A DNA stretch of 64,000 nt from Urbifossiella sp043733485 (GTDB lineage Bacteria; Planctomycetota; Planctomycetia; Gemmatales; Gemmataceae): assembly GCA_043733485.1 (NCBI GenBank), contig JAYTGN010000107.1, positions 7,972 through 71,971 of the forward strand, given 5' to 3'. The position numbers and the translations under genes are program-made. This document shows positions 46,349 to 59,500 of the stretch, one piece after another. The notes beneath the pieces are model-generated. The model was not told where the DNA came from, did not search any database, and saw nothing but the letters and a program-made list of their open reading frames with translations. How positions within the stretch are numbered: the first letter of the stretch is position 1; each line of letters begins with the position of its first letter.

Positions 46349-46890
46349 GGCCGCACCTCCCGAATCACGTCTTGGGGCGTGCGGGCCTCGGCGGTGCGCA
46401 CTGCGGAATCGATCGCGGCCGGAGTGGCCGGTGCCGTGAGTTTCTTGGCCGCGACCTTCATTTCATCGGGGCTGTCGTTCGGAGTGCTTTTCGCTTTCGG
46501 CAAGCCGAGCGACCCCGCGCGGGCGTTGTACAGAGACGTGGCCTGCCGTTCGAGTTCGTCCACTTGCCGCATGAGCGTTTCGTCGTTCGAATCGAGGGCG
46601 ACCTGGCGAAGCTTCAGGCAGACCGACATGCGCCGTTCCCAGGCTTCTTGCTCGGCGCGAAGTGCGGAGGCGAGCACGTCGGACGAGAGCGGTGCGACGA
46701 TCGTCGGCGGCGTCGAGCCGCGAGCGACCGGCCCGACTTTGGGCTTCGACGGTCCGAAGTACTTGGCGAAGACCGTTGTGGGGGGGGCGGAGGAACGTTC
46801 GGGTCGGAGTGGAACATCCACGGCGAAAGCCGCGGTTCCCACGCCGAGCCAAGCCGTTGCCGCGAGCCCCCAGGCCCGAAACTGACGCAT
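46345..46890 (-). CDS. Exported helical protein
   Basis: 181 residues from ATG 46890. The signal peptide ends AFAVDV. The mature chain has a coiled-coil-like middle (LASALRAEQEAWERRMSVCL and LKLRQVALDSNDETLMRQVD) and an Ala-rich tail, so it may be a periplasmic assembly or attachment helper. Translationally coupled to the small lipoprotein downstream. Divergent from the giant gene across about 614 nt, which invites the guess that both help place that protein on the cell surface. Confidence 0.75.
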   Translation of the reverse strand: MRQFRAWGLAATAWLGVGTAAFAVDVPLRPERSSAPPTTVFAKYFGPSKPKVGPVARGSTPPTIVAPLSSDVLASALRAEQEAWERRMSVCLKLRQVALDSNDETLMRQVDELERQATSLYNARAGSLGLPKAKSTPNDSPDEMKVAAKKLTAPATPAAIDSAVRTAEARTPQDVIREVRP

Positions 46891-47504
46891 GATGCTCCCC
46901 CCCATCCCGGCAGGACCGCCCTCGGCTCTTCCCCTGAGCCGATGCGACCAAGCGACGCGAATTTGTGGTGTGTCGGCAGGCTTATGCCGGGGAGTTCTCG
47001 CGATGTAAATGCCATTTTGAGCCGAGTGCCCGCGTTTCAGCTCAGGGCAGAAACAACTCGCTTCGAGGCGCCAACAGCCGTAAAAAGCTTCAAGTTAAGA
47101 TCTTGCGTCGGAAGTGCCAGCCGATCCGCAACAGCATCAATCGGCTCCTGGAGGCCAGCTGTCGCCTTTGCCGACAGTTTGAACCTAAAAAGCGGGCGAG
47201 TTTGAAAACCGGACAATCTCTTCAACCGGCAACTTCGTCTTAACGGTTATTGTTGCGCGCTAAGCGGGGTCCGGTCGGCTCGCGATTTGGGTCCGGAAAC
47301 TGCCTCGGCGTGGCCGATTCGCACCGCACGACCATCCCTTCCGCTATTGGCGGATTTGTCGACGCCCCTTTTCGCGGGCGTCCGGCAAAATAGGTTGGTT
47401 GCGTGGGGTTGTCCTGTTATCCTTGACGAATCTCGCGGACAATCCAGCGAATCTGCGATCTCATTCCGTTAACTTTTATCCTCGTCGTTCGGGGGAGTGC
47501 GCTC
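46891..47504. other. Long divergent intergenic region before the giant gene
   Basis: About 614 nt between the exported helical protein (minus) and the giant surface protein (plus). No gene, tRNA or clear hairpin array is visible; a 90-codon plus-strand frame inside it (46965-47243) has no coding character. It contains AT-richer stretches (about 47060-47130 and 47190-47260). GGGGGAG at 47491-47497 is the ribosome site of the giant gene. Promoters could not be placed with confidence. Confidence 0.5.
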
Positions 47505-50500
47505 ATGTCCAAGACCCTTCGGGGCCACCGGTGGACCGGTTGGTCGGCGCGGCGACCGTCCTTGCTGCGTCCCTTTCCGGTATTGAGGGTCGAGGAACTC
47601 GAAGAGCGAGCAACTCCCGCCAGCTTCACCTGGAGTGGAGCCGGCGGAAACGCGAACTGGAGCAACGCCGCGAACTGGCAAGGGGGCTCGGCCCCCACGG
47701 GGAACCCGCTCGCCCTCGATGCGCTTTCGTTCCCATCGGGCGTGTCGGTTGCGGCCCACAACACGATCAACAATCTCAACAACGCCACGTTCTTCTCGAT
47801 CTCGATTTCGGACCCGAATTACACGATCTCGGGCAAATCGATCACGCTCGGTTCCGCGACCGCCTCGGGCAACATCTCGTCGACCGGCACCAACGACATC
47901 GTCGCGCTCGACATCGCGCTGGGTGCGGCTAACGGCAGCAAGCAGTTCTTCACGGTCGGAGCGGGCGGCGATCTCACGCTCAGCGGCAAAATCTCAGGCA
48001 ACACCGGATCGATCTTCACCAAAGACGGCATCGGAATCCTCGTCCTCGCGAACGACAACAGCAACTTCACCGGCCCGATTCAGATCGACAACACCGGCGG
48101 CGTCCTCCGCATCACGAACAGCAAGGCGCTCGGCGACTCCGTGGGCGAGACCACGGTCGGCACCAACTCCACTTTGCAAGTGAGCAACGTCGCCGGATCG
48201 ATTAACGAACCGTTGCGCCTCAACGGCCCCGGAGTCTCGAACCTCGGCGCGCTGCGTAGCTTCGCCGGTGCCAATACTTGGTCCGGAACTGTGATTCTCG
48301 ACAGCGACGCCACGTTCGGCGCGGCCGTCGGCACGAGCGTGAACCTCACCGGCCAGATCAGCGATACGGGCACGAGCCGGAACGTGACGAAGGAAGATTT
48401 CGGCGAGGTGCGGTTCAGCGGTTCGAACACTTACCGCGGGTCGACGACGATCAACAACGGCGTCCTGACGGCGGCCGACGCGAATGCGTTGGGAACGGCC
48501 GACAAGACGACCGCGACGGGCACGGTCGTCAACGAAACGCTTTCGAAGGCCGGACGACTTCAGATCGCGGGACCGGCCGGCAGCGGCTTCACCATCCTCA
48601 ACGAAGCGCTCGTCCTCAACGGCGACGGGCTCGTCAGTTCCACCACGAACGCGGGATCCCAGATCCCTTACGGTTTCGACAACTACGGCAAGGGAGCGTT
48701 TTACAACTCGACCGGCAACAACACCTGGGCTGGCCCCGTCACCCTCGGCAGCCTTGGGAAAACCAGCACCAATTACGCCGCGCTCGGGGCCGCCGACGGC
48801 ACCGACATCATCGTCAGCGGCATCGTGACCGGCGGCGCGGGCTTCCTTCTGGAGAAAGTCGAACCCGGTCGCGTGATCCTCAACAACGTGAACACGTACA
48901 AGGGCAACACGCGCGTCTACGAAGGCATCTTGAACATCCGCGATTCGGGCGCGCTCGGTGCCGTGACGGCGACCACTGGCCTCGTCGACGTGGTCGACGG
49001 CGGCACGCTCGAACTCGAAGTCGAAGCGGCCACCACGACCCCGCGCTTCGGGTACGATCAGGCGACCGGCAACTCCACGGGACGCGACCTTTGGAATGAC
49101 TCGGTTACGCTCGATCCCAACGCACTCACACTCAGCAATCCCATCACGATTAACGGCCGCGGCTTCCAGAATACCGGCGCGCTCCGCAGCCGCAGCGGCA
49201 TCAACACCGTCACGGTCGACGTCAACCTCGATCGCCTGGCCTTTCCATTCGCGCTAACGGGCGACGGTTCGGATGCCTCCATCGGCGTGGATCAGGATTT
49301 GCGACCGGGGCATCCGTCGCCGAATTCCAACTACTTCACCAGCGACTACAGCCTCACGATTCTCGGGCAGATCACGGGCGGCACGTATACGGAGTTCGTC
49401 AAACGCGGAGCCGGGCACCTCATCCTGCCCGGTGCGAACACGTATCAGGGCGTGACGCAGATCGAACAGGGCTGGGTTACGATCGAAGACAACAACGCAC
49501 TCGGCGTGGATATCGTCGGGCTCGGCGACACGGTTCAGCCCGAGGTTTACGTTCTCACCGGTGCCGCACTGCACCTCAAGGCCCCGAGCGCAGGCGCTCC
49601 GCTCGACATCAAGAAGAACATCACCATCGGCGGCACCGGCCCCACCCACAATTATTCGCTCATCAACGCCAAGGGCGCGCTGGTGAATATCGGCGGGGAC
49701 AACACCTGGTCCGGCGATATCGAACTGCTTGCGGCCACCGGCATCGGCGTGGAACAGATCTTCGCCGGGCTCCCCAGCGAACTCACCGTCACGGGTTCCA
49801 CGCTCGATTCGATCAACACCCAGACCTTCACCGGCGACGGCGGCGTGAAGGAGCAGGTGTACTGGATCGACACGGGAACCACGGGCACGACCTATGCGAT
49901 CAACTGGAACTTTACGCCTCCCGTCAACCCGCCGGAGCCGATCGCCGACCGGCTCACCGTTTACTATCCCCCTCGGTTCACGGGCGTCCCGGCCACGCAG
50001 ATCTACAACACGGGCTACGTGTTCGGCGTAGGTTCCAAGAACCTGACGTTCGGCCCCGGTTCGAGTACGATCGCGGAATTCGTGATGAACGGAAACCCGC
50101 CGGGTGGCGGTCTCTTCTCCCTGTTCACGATCACGATTGCCTCGCCCACCGTGGCGGGTAGCCTGTACAAGTACGGTTCGCAGCGGCTCCGCCTCCAGGG
50201 CGACGGCACCTACACCGGCGAGACGCGCGTGCTCGAAGGAACGCTCCGCGCCGAAAACGACACCGCGCTCGGTCACAAGTCCAGCGGCACCCTCATCGGC
50301 AGCCAAACCTTCTCCCAAACGATGACGACCGTTTCCACCGGGGCGGTTCTGGAGACGGCGAAGGGAATCACGACGAACAATGGCGGCATCGCCTCGGGTA
50401 TTCAAATCTACGACGAGCGGCTCGTGCTGAGCGGGTCCGGCTATCAGGTGGCCGTTGCCGGCGATCCGCTGAGCGCGACGTTCGTACTCAACTACACCGG

Positions 50501-53500
50501 GCCGACGGGAAGCACCTTCTCCACGCAGCCGCTGCCCGTCACCTCGACCGCGCTCGACCTCCAGACCGCGCTCTTCTCCGCACCGATCACGACCGATGGC
50601 GAAACCGCGACCGTCACCAAGGTCGGCAACGTCTTCTCCATCGTCTTCGGGACGGCGATCTCGAAGGATTTGCAGAACCTCTCAGCCTCCATCTTCGGCG
50701 GGGCCGAAGTCAAGATCACGGACGGGCAATCGTCGGTCATCAACGTGTCGGCCGACAACGCCTGGCGCGGGCCGATCACGCTCGCAGCCGGCTCGCGATT
50801 CCGTGCGAATGCCGACACCCGCCTCTCGGTGCTGGCGCCGATCGACGATGCGTTGAACACCCTCGGCGGCTCGCAACTCGCCAAGCGCGGCAACGGCGAA
50901 CTCGTACTCGGCGGAGCGAACACCTACCGCGGCATCACGCTCATCGATGAAGGCATCGTCACGGCCGCGAACAGTCAGGCCTTCGGCTTCGGCGATGGCA
51001 CCCCGGGTTCGGGCACCATCGTTTCGGGCAACGCCCAGTTGCAAATCCAAGGCAACCTCACGATCGCGAGCGAAGCCCTGAGCGTGACGGGCACAGGGCC
51101 GAACACCGGATCGGCTCCGACGAACATCCCGATTCGCTGGCTGGAAGTGGGCGGGGCCCCGATCAACAACGGGCAGACGCCGGGCGCGTTGCCGGTGACG
51201 GGGCGCGTGACGGGCACGGCCGTCGATCCGACCGATCCGAACGTGATCTACATCTCGACGGCGGGCGGCGGCGCGTGGAAGACGAAGGACGGCGGGCACA
51301 CGTGGTTGCCGCTCTTCGATCTGGGCTCGCCGACGGCTCCGCTGCGGGGCGGGGCCATCGCGGTGGACCCATCGGACCCCACCAACATTTACTACGGTAC
51401 GGGCGAGACCAACAACTCGGGCGATTCGTACGCCGGCACCGGCGTCTACAACTCGAAGGACTCGGGCCGAACGTGGACGCTGATCACCGGCACGGGCGCG
51501 AACCCGAATCCGCTCTACGGGCAGTCGATCTCGAAGATCGCCGTTCAGCCGCAGTTCGTGCTCCCCAACGGCACCGTGCTTCCGCTCACGATTTATGTGG
51601 GTTCGAGCGACTATCAGGTGAACAATTCGCCGGCCGGTGCGCCGGGCGTCTGGCGGTACAACGGCACCACTTGGTTGAACCTCACGGGCACGACGTCGGA
51701 TTACCGGGCTACTCAGAAGGGCAAAGCACCATTCGACGTTTTCCCGCCGAACACGCCGGGACCGGACGACGATTATCGCGTGACCTTCCCGCAGCAGAAC
51801 GTGACTTGGACCGACCTCGCGATCGTCTACTACGATCCCGATCCATCGCAGCCGAACGGCTTCCCGCCGCAGCCAGTACCCGTGCTGTACGCCTCGCTCA
51901 CGGAGCAGTTCGGCACATGGTTGCCACCGCAAGCTCCGTACAATGGTGTTACACGCATTGGTTTTCAATTCGGCGGTTACAACTCGGGCGTGTTCCGGAC
52001 GGAGTCCCCGTGGACGGCCAAGCCCGCCTGGTTCGAGGGCGATTCCGGCGCGACCGCGAGCGCTCCTCCCGTGCCGGATAATCGCGCCAACAATCTGTTC
52101 CCGACGGGGCCCTGGCTGAGCTCGGGCTTCGCCGATCTGACCATGCTGCCGAACAACGGCCGCATTCAACTCACCGTTCAAGTGGACGCCACCCAACTCT
52201 GGCGGGGAACGACGGTCTATGCCGCCGTGACCTTCCCCATCAGCGGTATCGGCTCGGCCAACGACGCCCGATTGCAAACGATTCGTAAGTCCACCGATAG
52301 CGGCAAGGCCTGGACCGTGCTCGCGATCCCGGTCTTAATGCAGGACTATCAAGGTCCCGCGTTCGGCGGGCAAGGCTGGTACGACACCGCGATCACCTCG
52401 TCCGACCCGAGGACGGTCTACGTGGCCGGTTCGACTGGCTCGAACGTCTGGCAAACGAAGGACGGCGGCACCAACTGGAACGACCTCACGCTTTTCGCGA
52501 ACAGCCCGCACGCGGACGAACATGCACTGACGCTCATCGGTTCTGGGCCCAATGCCAAGCTCATTGTTGGCGGGGACGGCGGCGTCTGGACCTTCGACCC
52601 CACCAGTAGGACTTGGAACGACATCAACGGCACGCTCGCCATCACCACTTTCAACGGCATCGCGACCCACCCGAACGATTACAACATCGCCTACGGCGGA
52701 AGCCAGGACAACGGTACGGAGAAGTTCACCGGCAGCCTCGCCTGGGATCACATCGACGATGGCGACGGCGGAATCGTGCAGCTCGATCAAACCAACCCGA
52801 ACATCGTCTACCACATCCTCAATGGCACGATCCGCAAGTCGATCGATGCCGGTGCGACCTGGACGACGATCTTCTTCGGCACCGGCCTCTACTATCCGTT
52901 CGTACTCGATCAGGTGAACCCGCAGCGATTGGTCACGAGCAACGGCCAACCGTCTCTTTCGGAATCACTGGACGGCGGCAACACGTGGAACGACCTGAAC
53001 TACGTCCCGTTCCCGCTCTTCTCGAGTTCGCCGGTCAGCATTGCTCTCGCCCAGTTCCAGGGTCCGTTCAACGCCGACGCGAATCCCTCTACTGGCTTCC
53101 CGAACGTCGGCGACATCGGCTCGAACACTTACGATGCCAGGACCATCTACGTCACGGACGCCTCGACCGTGTTCGTGACGAAGGACGGCGGCCTCACGTG
53201 GCAGGATCGCGGCCCGGGCGTCACGGATAACAAGTTCACGCTCGATTTCACCACGGGTGCCTTGAAGTACAAGAACATCGGCCCGATCACGGTGACCTCG
53301 AATACGGCTGGCGTCTACGTCACGGCGCGGACGCTCCGCGACGGCGACAACACCGGCAGCTTCAACCAGTTCGGCAGCGCGAAGGACGAACAGCAGACGG
53401 TCGAGGTCGTGTTCCCGACCGGCACCGTCGGCACGTTCAACCTCTCGTTTACCATCGCGGCCCAGGGCGCGCCGTTCAATACACCCGCCAGGACGGTGAA

Positions 53501-56500
53501 CCTGACGAACATCTCCAACACGATCAGCGGCGCGGGCCTCCTCGGGCTGATTAACACCGCAATCGGAGCGTACAACGGGAACGAAGTTCAACTCCTTCAG
53601 TTCTCGAACGTTGCCGCAGGTGCGACGTTTACACTGTCCGATGGCGTGAACACGACGGCCGCGATTCCGTTGCCGACGACTGCTGCGGCGATCAATGCTG
53701 CCCTCAGCATAGCGACGCCTGCCAGGATCAATGCCGTGGCTTCACCGGCACCTAACGGCGCGTTCTATCTCACGCTTACCCCGCCCGCGAATACGGCGTT
53801 GCCGCTGCTCGTGGCGGCGGGAAGTAGCGCGGAAGTGTACGTGAAGGAAGTGCAGCAAGGTGGCGCGGGAAGCGTCTCCGTGAGCCTGACCGCCGGCACC
53901 GGCCCGAGTTGGACGCACGTGGCCGTCGACCCGAGTAATCGCGATGCGGTCTACGTCACCGCACTTTACGCCGAACATCAGAACGGGCCGACGGTCTTCC
54001 GCTCCACCGATGCCGGGCGGGCGTGGGCGGACATCTCGGGCACGGGCCTGCCCATGTCGCAGGTCGGCACCTCGCAACCCGCCTGGACGATCGTGGTCGA
54101 TGCTCGCGACGGCAAGCTGTACGTCGGCACCGACGTCGGCACCTACTTCTCGAACGACGACGGCAACACCTGGGCCCCACTCGGCAGCGGCATGCCCAAC
54201 GTGCAGGTCAAGGACCTCGTGTTGAACCAGACGTTGAACACGCTCTCGGCCGGCACTTATGGCCGCAGCATGTTCCAGACCTTCCTCAATTATGCGAAAG
54301 CCGACTTCGGCGCGATTCGCGCCGTCAGCGGTAACTCGGTCTGGACCGGACCCGTCACCCTCACCGGCAACGCCGAATTCCACGTGGACGGTGCCCCGAA
54401 TATCCAGAACGGCATCACCTCCGCTTCGCTCAACATTCTCGGCGTGATCGGCGGCAACTTCGACATCACCAAGACCGGCCAGGGAACGCTCGTCTTTTCC
54501 GGGGCGAACACTTACGGCGGCCAGACGTTCGTGAGCGAAGGCATTCTCCAGGCCAACAACCCCAACGCGCTCGGCTCCCCGCTCGCCAACACGATCGTCG
54601 AGATCGGGGCCGCGCTCGAACTCGCGACCGACCTCTACCTCGAACCGATCACGGTCAACGGCGTCGGCTACTCGCTCAACGATCACAACACGGGCTCGCT
54701 GCGAAACATCGCGGGCTTCAACACGTACACCGGCCCGCTCACCATGGGCACCGACACCACCATCGGCGTGAATTCCGGCACCCAACTCACCATCGGCGGC
54801 ATCCCCGGCAACCCCGCCGTGGGAACCGGCTCGATCGCGGATGGTGGCCTCGCCTTCAACCTCACGAAGGAGCTCACCGGCACGCTCGTGCTCGCTTCCG
54901 CGAACACTTACGGAGGCCTCACGAACGTCGTCCAAGGCGCGCTGCGAGTCGAGGACGCGAACGCGCTCGGCGACGCCGCGAACGGCACCATCGTCTCCGA
55001 CGGGGCGCAGTTGCAGATTTCGCGCAACAACGTCACGCTCGCTCCCACCGTCGTGAGTACCGAGCAACTGCTCCTCTCCGGCACCGGCATCTTCGGCACG
55101 GGAGCGATTCTGAACGTCCGCGGCGATCTCGACCCGACCGGGACGAACGACAACACCTGGCAGGGCCCGATCGTTCTGACTCGGGTGCCGAACTTCTCGC
55201 CGTCCACGACGCCGACTTCGATCGTTTCCCTCGGCTCGAGCGATTCGCGCGACACGCTCACGATCGACGTCAGCATCGCCGAAGATGTCGTCTTCGCTCC
55301 GTTCGACGTGAACAAAGTCGGCCCGGGCCGCGTGACCTTCGCACGCGATAACTTCTACTCCGGGCAGACGAACGTAAATGGCGGATCGCTGCGGGTTCAA
55401 ACGGTCGGCGGCCTCGGTACGGGAGCGCCCGGCACCGTGGTCAACTCGGGTTCGCTGGAACTGGACAGCACCGGCCTGAACTACGTGGAAATTCTGACGC
55501 TCAACGGCGATGGCGTGGTGAATGCCGGGGCCTTGAACAACGTGAGCGGGGATAACAGCTACAGCGGGCCGATCACGCTGGCGAGCAACACCAGCATCGG
55601 AGCGGTGGGCGGTACGACGCTGACGGTTCAGGGTTTGCTCCAAGATCCGACGCCGATTCCGGTGCCGGCGGCCCGGTTGCGCAAAGCCGGCGCGGGCACC
55701 GTGGTGTTCCCGAACGCCAAGGACTACGGCGGCCTCACCGTGGTCGATAACGGCATCCTGAACATCCGCACGCCCCTCGCGCTGGGTAACCTTCGAAGCG
55801 AGATTCAGAACGTGCAGGTGGTCGCGACGACCGGCACGTTCCGGCTCTCCTACCGCGGCCAAACGACTTCGCAACTGCCGTTCGACGCGACGGCACTTCA
55901 AGTGGAAACGGCCCTGAACGCGCTCTCGACCATCGGCGGCGTGGGTGGCTCCGTCACGGTGTTGCTCACCTCGGGGGCCGGGATCAACACGTACGCGGTC
56001 ACCTTCGGCGGAGCGCTGGCGAATACTCAGTTGCCTCAGATCGAGGCGATCTACGTGTCGCCGGTGGTCGCGACGGTTCAAAACGGCTCCGCGACGCTGG
56101 GGGAAGTGCAGACGGTTCGCGTGACGGCGAGCGGCGGCAACTTCGGCCTCACGTTCAACGGGTTCACCACGACCGCGATTCCCGTGAACGATCCCGCCTC
56201 GTCGCTCCAGGCCGCGTTGAACGCGCTGCCTTCGATCGGGGGCATCGGCGGATTCGTCTCCGTGTTCCGCGCCGGCAGCCTCAACGATTACACCTATACC
56301 GTCGTGTTCGGCGGCACCCTCGCCACCGGCAACCTGCCCCCGATGATCTCGGCCGTCGTCGGCGGCACGCTCGTGACCACGGGCACCAACCTCGATGGCC
56401 AGGGCGGCACCACCGTGAACGCGGGCGGCACCCTGCAACTCGAAGGCAGCATGACCTTCGCCTTCCCGGCGACCGGCGAGATCATCACGCTCAACGGCCA

Positions 56501-59500
56501 AGGCTTCAACCCCGGTACGGGGGCTCTCGGTGCCCTGAACATTCTCAATGGCAACGTGGACTGGACCTCGCCACTGCCACTCTTGCTGGGAAGCGATGCC
56601 TCCATCGGCGTGACCAACGCCACCGACACGCTCACGATGTTCGGCCCAATCTCCGACAGCGGCGGTCGCTTCGATCTCGACATCTACGGGCTCGGCACCA
56701 CGCGGTTTGCCGGCAATGGAACCGGCAGCTACGGCGGCAACACCTACACGATTTACACGGGAACCACGACTGTCCACAGCGGCCTCGTGCTGCTCGACGT
56801 GACGGGTAGCAACGCCATCCGCGGGCCGCTCGTCGTCGGCGACGGCATCGGAGCCCCGCTCTCCGCCGTGGTTCGCGAACTCCAGGGCAACGAAGTGGCC
56901 GATACCTCGCCGGTCACGGTGAAGTCCGACGGCCTGTTCGACCTCAACGGCTTCACCGAGACGTTCGGCAACCTCACCGTGGCGGGCGGACAAGTCGTCA
57001 CCCAGGACAACGGGCACCTCACGACCGGCACGATCACCATGACGGGCGGTTCGATCCTGGTCGGGGACAATGCCTCGCTCACCGGCGGCAACACGAACAT
57101 GTCTGCCGGGGCTCTGATTCAGGGCGGGCTCAACTCGACGATTTCGCTCGGCGACCTCACGATGGATGCGAGCCTGATCAACTTCTTGCCGCCGGGGCCG
57201 GCCACGTTCAGCGCGGGCAACATCACGATGACCAACGGCTCGCAGATCGTGCTGCCTCAAGGCAACTTCACGAGCCTGGACATCTACTTGGACGGTGGTA
57301 CGGTTCTGCCTTATGGGAAGATTTCGCTCGGCGACGACAGCACGCTCTCGGCTCGCAACGTCACGGTGTTGAACAACGGCAACATCGCACTGGGCCAGCG
57401 CGACACCTTCACGGCCAGCGGCGCGGTTTCCGTTTCGAGCAACGGCATCATTCAACTGGATCAGGACGGGCTGTTCGCGATTACGGGCAACCTCACGCTC
57501 GCCGGCGGCACCGTGAAACTGGCCGATGCCACGGTTGCGAACAAGGCGAAGCTCACGGCGGCCGAGATCGCGATGACGGGAACGTCCGTGATTCAGATCG
57601 GCAACAACGGCCACTTGAACGCTACGGGCAAGGTCTCGAATACGGGCGGGGCCATCGCGCTCGGAAGCTACACGCTCGCGGCCCCGGGCGGCGTGGTCGA
57701 TTTCACGGCCGGCGGCAACGTCGCCATCGTCGATGGATCGGTCACCTTCGGCACCAGCGGCCTGTTCAACAACCAGGCCTTCGATTTGTCCTTGAACAAC
57801 AGCCTGTTCCAGATGGGCAATAACGGCACGGCGAAGACCAAGAACGTCTCGCTGAGCAATTCGTCGAACTTCACCTTCGCAAATACGGGTACGCTCGATG
57901 CGGCCGCCGGCAACCTGACGATGACCGGTGGCTCGAACCTCACGTTTCTGAACAACGGCAATGCGACCACAAAGGACATCGCCATTACGGGCGGCTCGAT
58001 TGCGTTCCTCGATACCGGCACGCTTGCGGCCGGCAACGTGAACGATGTCGGTGCCCCAATCCGCTTCGGCAACACCGGCGTCTTCACCGCCGCCACGGTG
58101 ACTGTGACCGGAGGAGGTTCCATCGGCTTCGGCACGCTGAACTACCCGGTCGATCCCTTCGTGATCGGCGGCACTAACAGCACCTTTACCGCCACCGGGG
58201 CCGTCTCGTTCACCGACGGCGATTTGTGGATGGGCGACAGCAGTACGGCGAAAGCGAACAGCCTTTCGCTCGCCACCGGCTCCCAGGTCACGTTCAACGA
58301 CTTCGGCACGCTGATCGACGCGGGCCTCCTCACCCTCACCGGTGCCTCGCAGATCATCTTCGGCGACAACGGCAAGGCCACGAGCCTCAATGCCAGCCAG
58401 ACCGGCGGGCTCATCTCGTTCCTGACGAACGGCGAACTCGACACGGCGAACTACACCGACATCGGCGGTGCCGTCTCGTTCAAGGCCTTCGGCACGTTCA
58501 ACGCGGCAACCGTCTCCGTCACCAACGGCAGCATCGGCTTCACCGACAGCGGCAAGTTCACCACCACCGGCAACCTCAGCCTCGCGACCAGCAAGCTCGT
58601 CCTCGGAAACTTGGGCACCGTCTCCACCAAGGCCGTGACCACGACGGGTGCCTCCAAGATTCAGATGGGGAACGACGGTACGATCGATACCACGACCGTG
58701 ACGGTGAACCCGGGCGGCACCATCCTCCTGGGCAACAACGACAAGTTCACCGCGGCCGGAACCGTGAGCATCGACGGCTCGACCGCGACCTTCGGAACCG
58801 ATGGGCTCTTCAAGATCACGGGCAACCTGAGCCTGACCAACAGCACGCTCGCCCTCGGAACGAACGGCAAGGTGCAGCTACTCGGCACCGGCAACGCGAC
58901 CCTCGCCACCGCCTCCAAGCTGACCTTCGCCGATAGCGGCACTCTGGCGGCCGACGGCAACCTGACCATGACCGGCACCTCGAAGCTGGCCTTCGGCAAC
59001 TTCGGATCCGCGAGCGTCCGGGATTTGAAGGTCACGACCGGTTCGATTGCGATGCTCGACAACAGCAGCTTCACCGCCTACGGCCTCGCGGAGATCAAGG
59101 GTGCCACCGTCTCGCTGGGCACCACGAGCACGTTTACCGTGAACGGCGCGACCACGATTGCCGTCTCCGGACCGAACGCGGCCTCCCTCACGCTCGGGAA
59201 CATCGGCACGCTTCAGACTGGCGACCTGACCCTCACGACGGCGACCGTGACGCTCGGAGCCAATAGCAAGGCCACCACGCTCGACCTCCTCGTCACGGGC
59301 ACTTCGACGGTGACGGTCGGCGACACCAGTACCTTCAACGCCAAGAACGTGACGGATACGACGGGAACCTTCGCGTTCGGGATCGACAACAAGTTCCTCA
59401 TTACGGGTGCGGCATCGTTCACGAATGGTTCGGTGACGTTCTCGAAACTGGCCGTCGGCGGTGCCGGCGGGAAGCTGGCGGCCACCGGCGACCTGACCGC

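Noticed and set aside
46965..47243. 90-codon plus-strand frame in the divergent region
   Set aside because: No ribosome site, no conserved-looking segment, and codon use unlike its neighbours.
53742..57614. Antisense frame of about 1290 codons opposite the giant gene
   Set aside because: Arg/Ala/Glu-rich mirror of a Gly/Thr/Asn-rich protein; no domain. An effect of codon bias.
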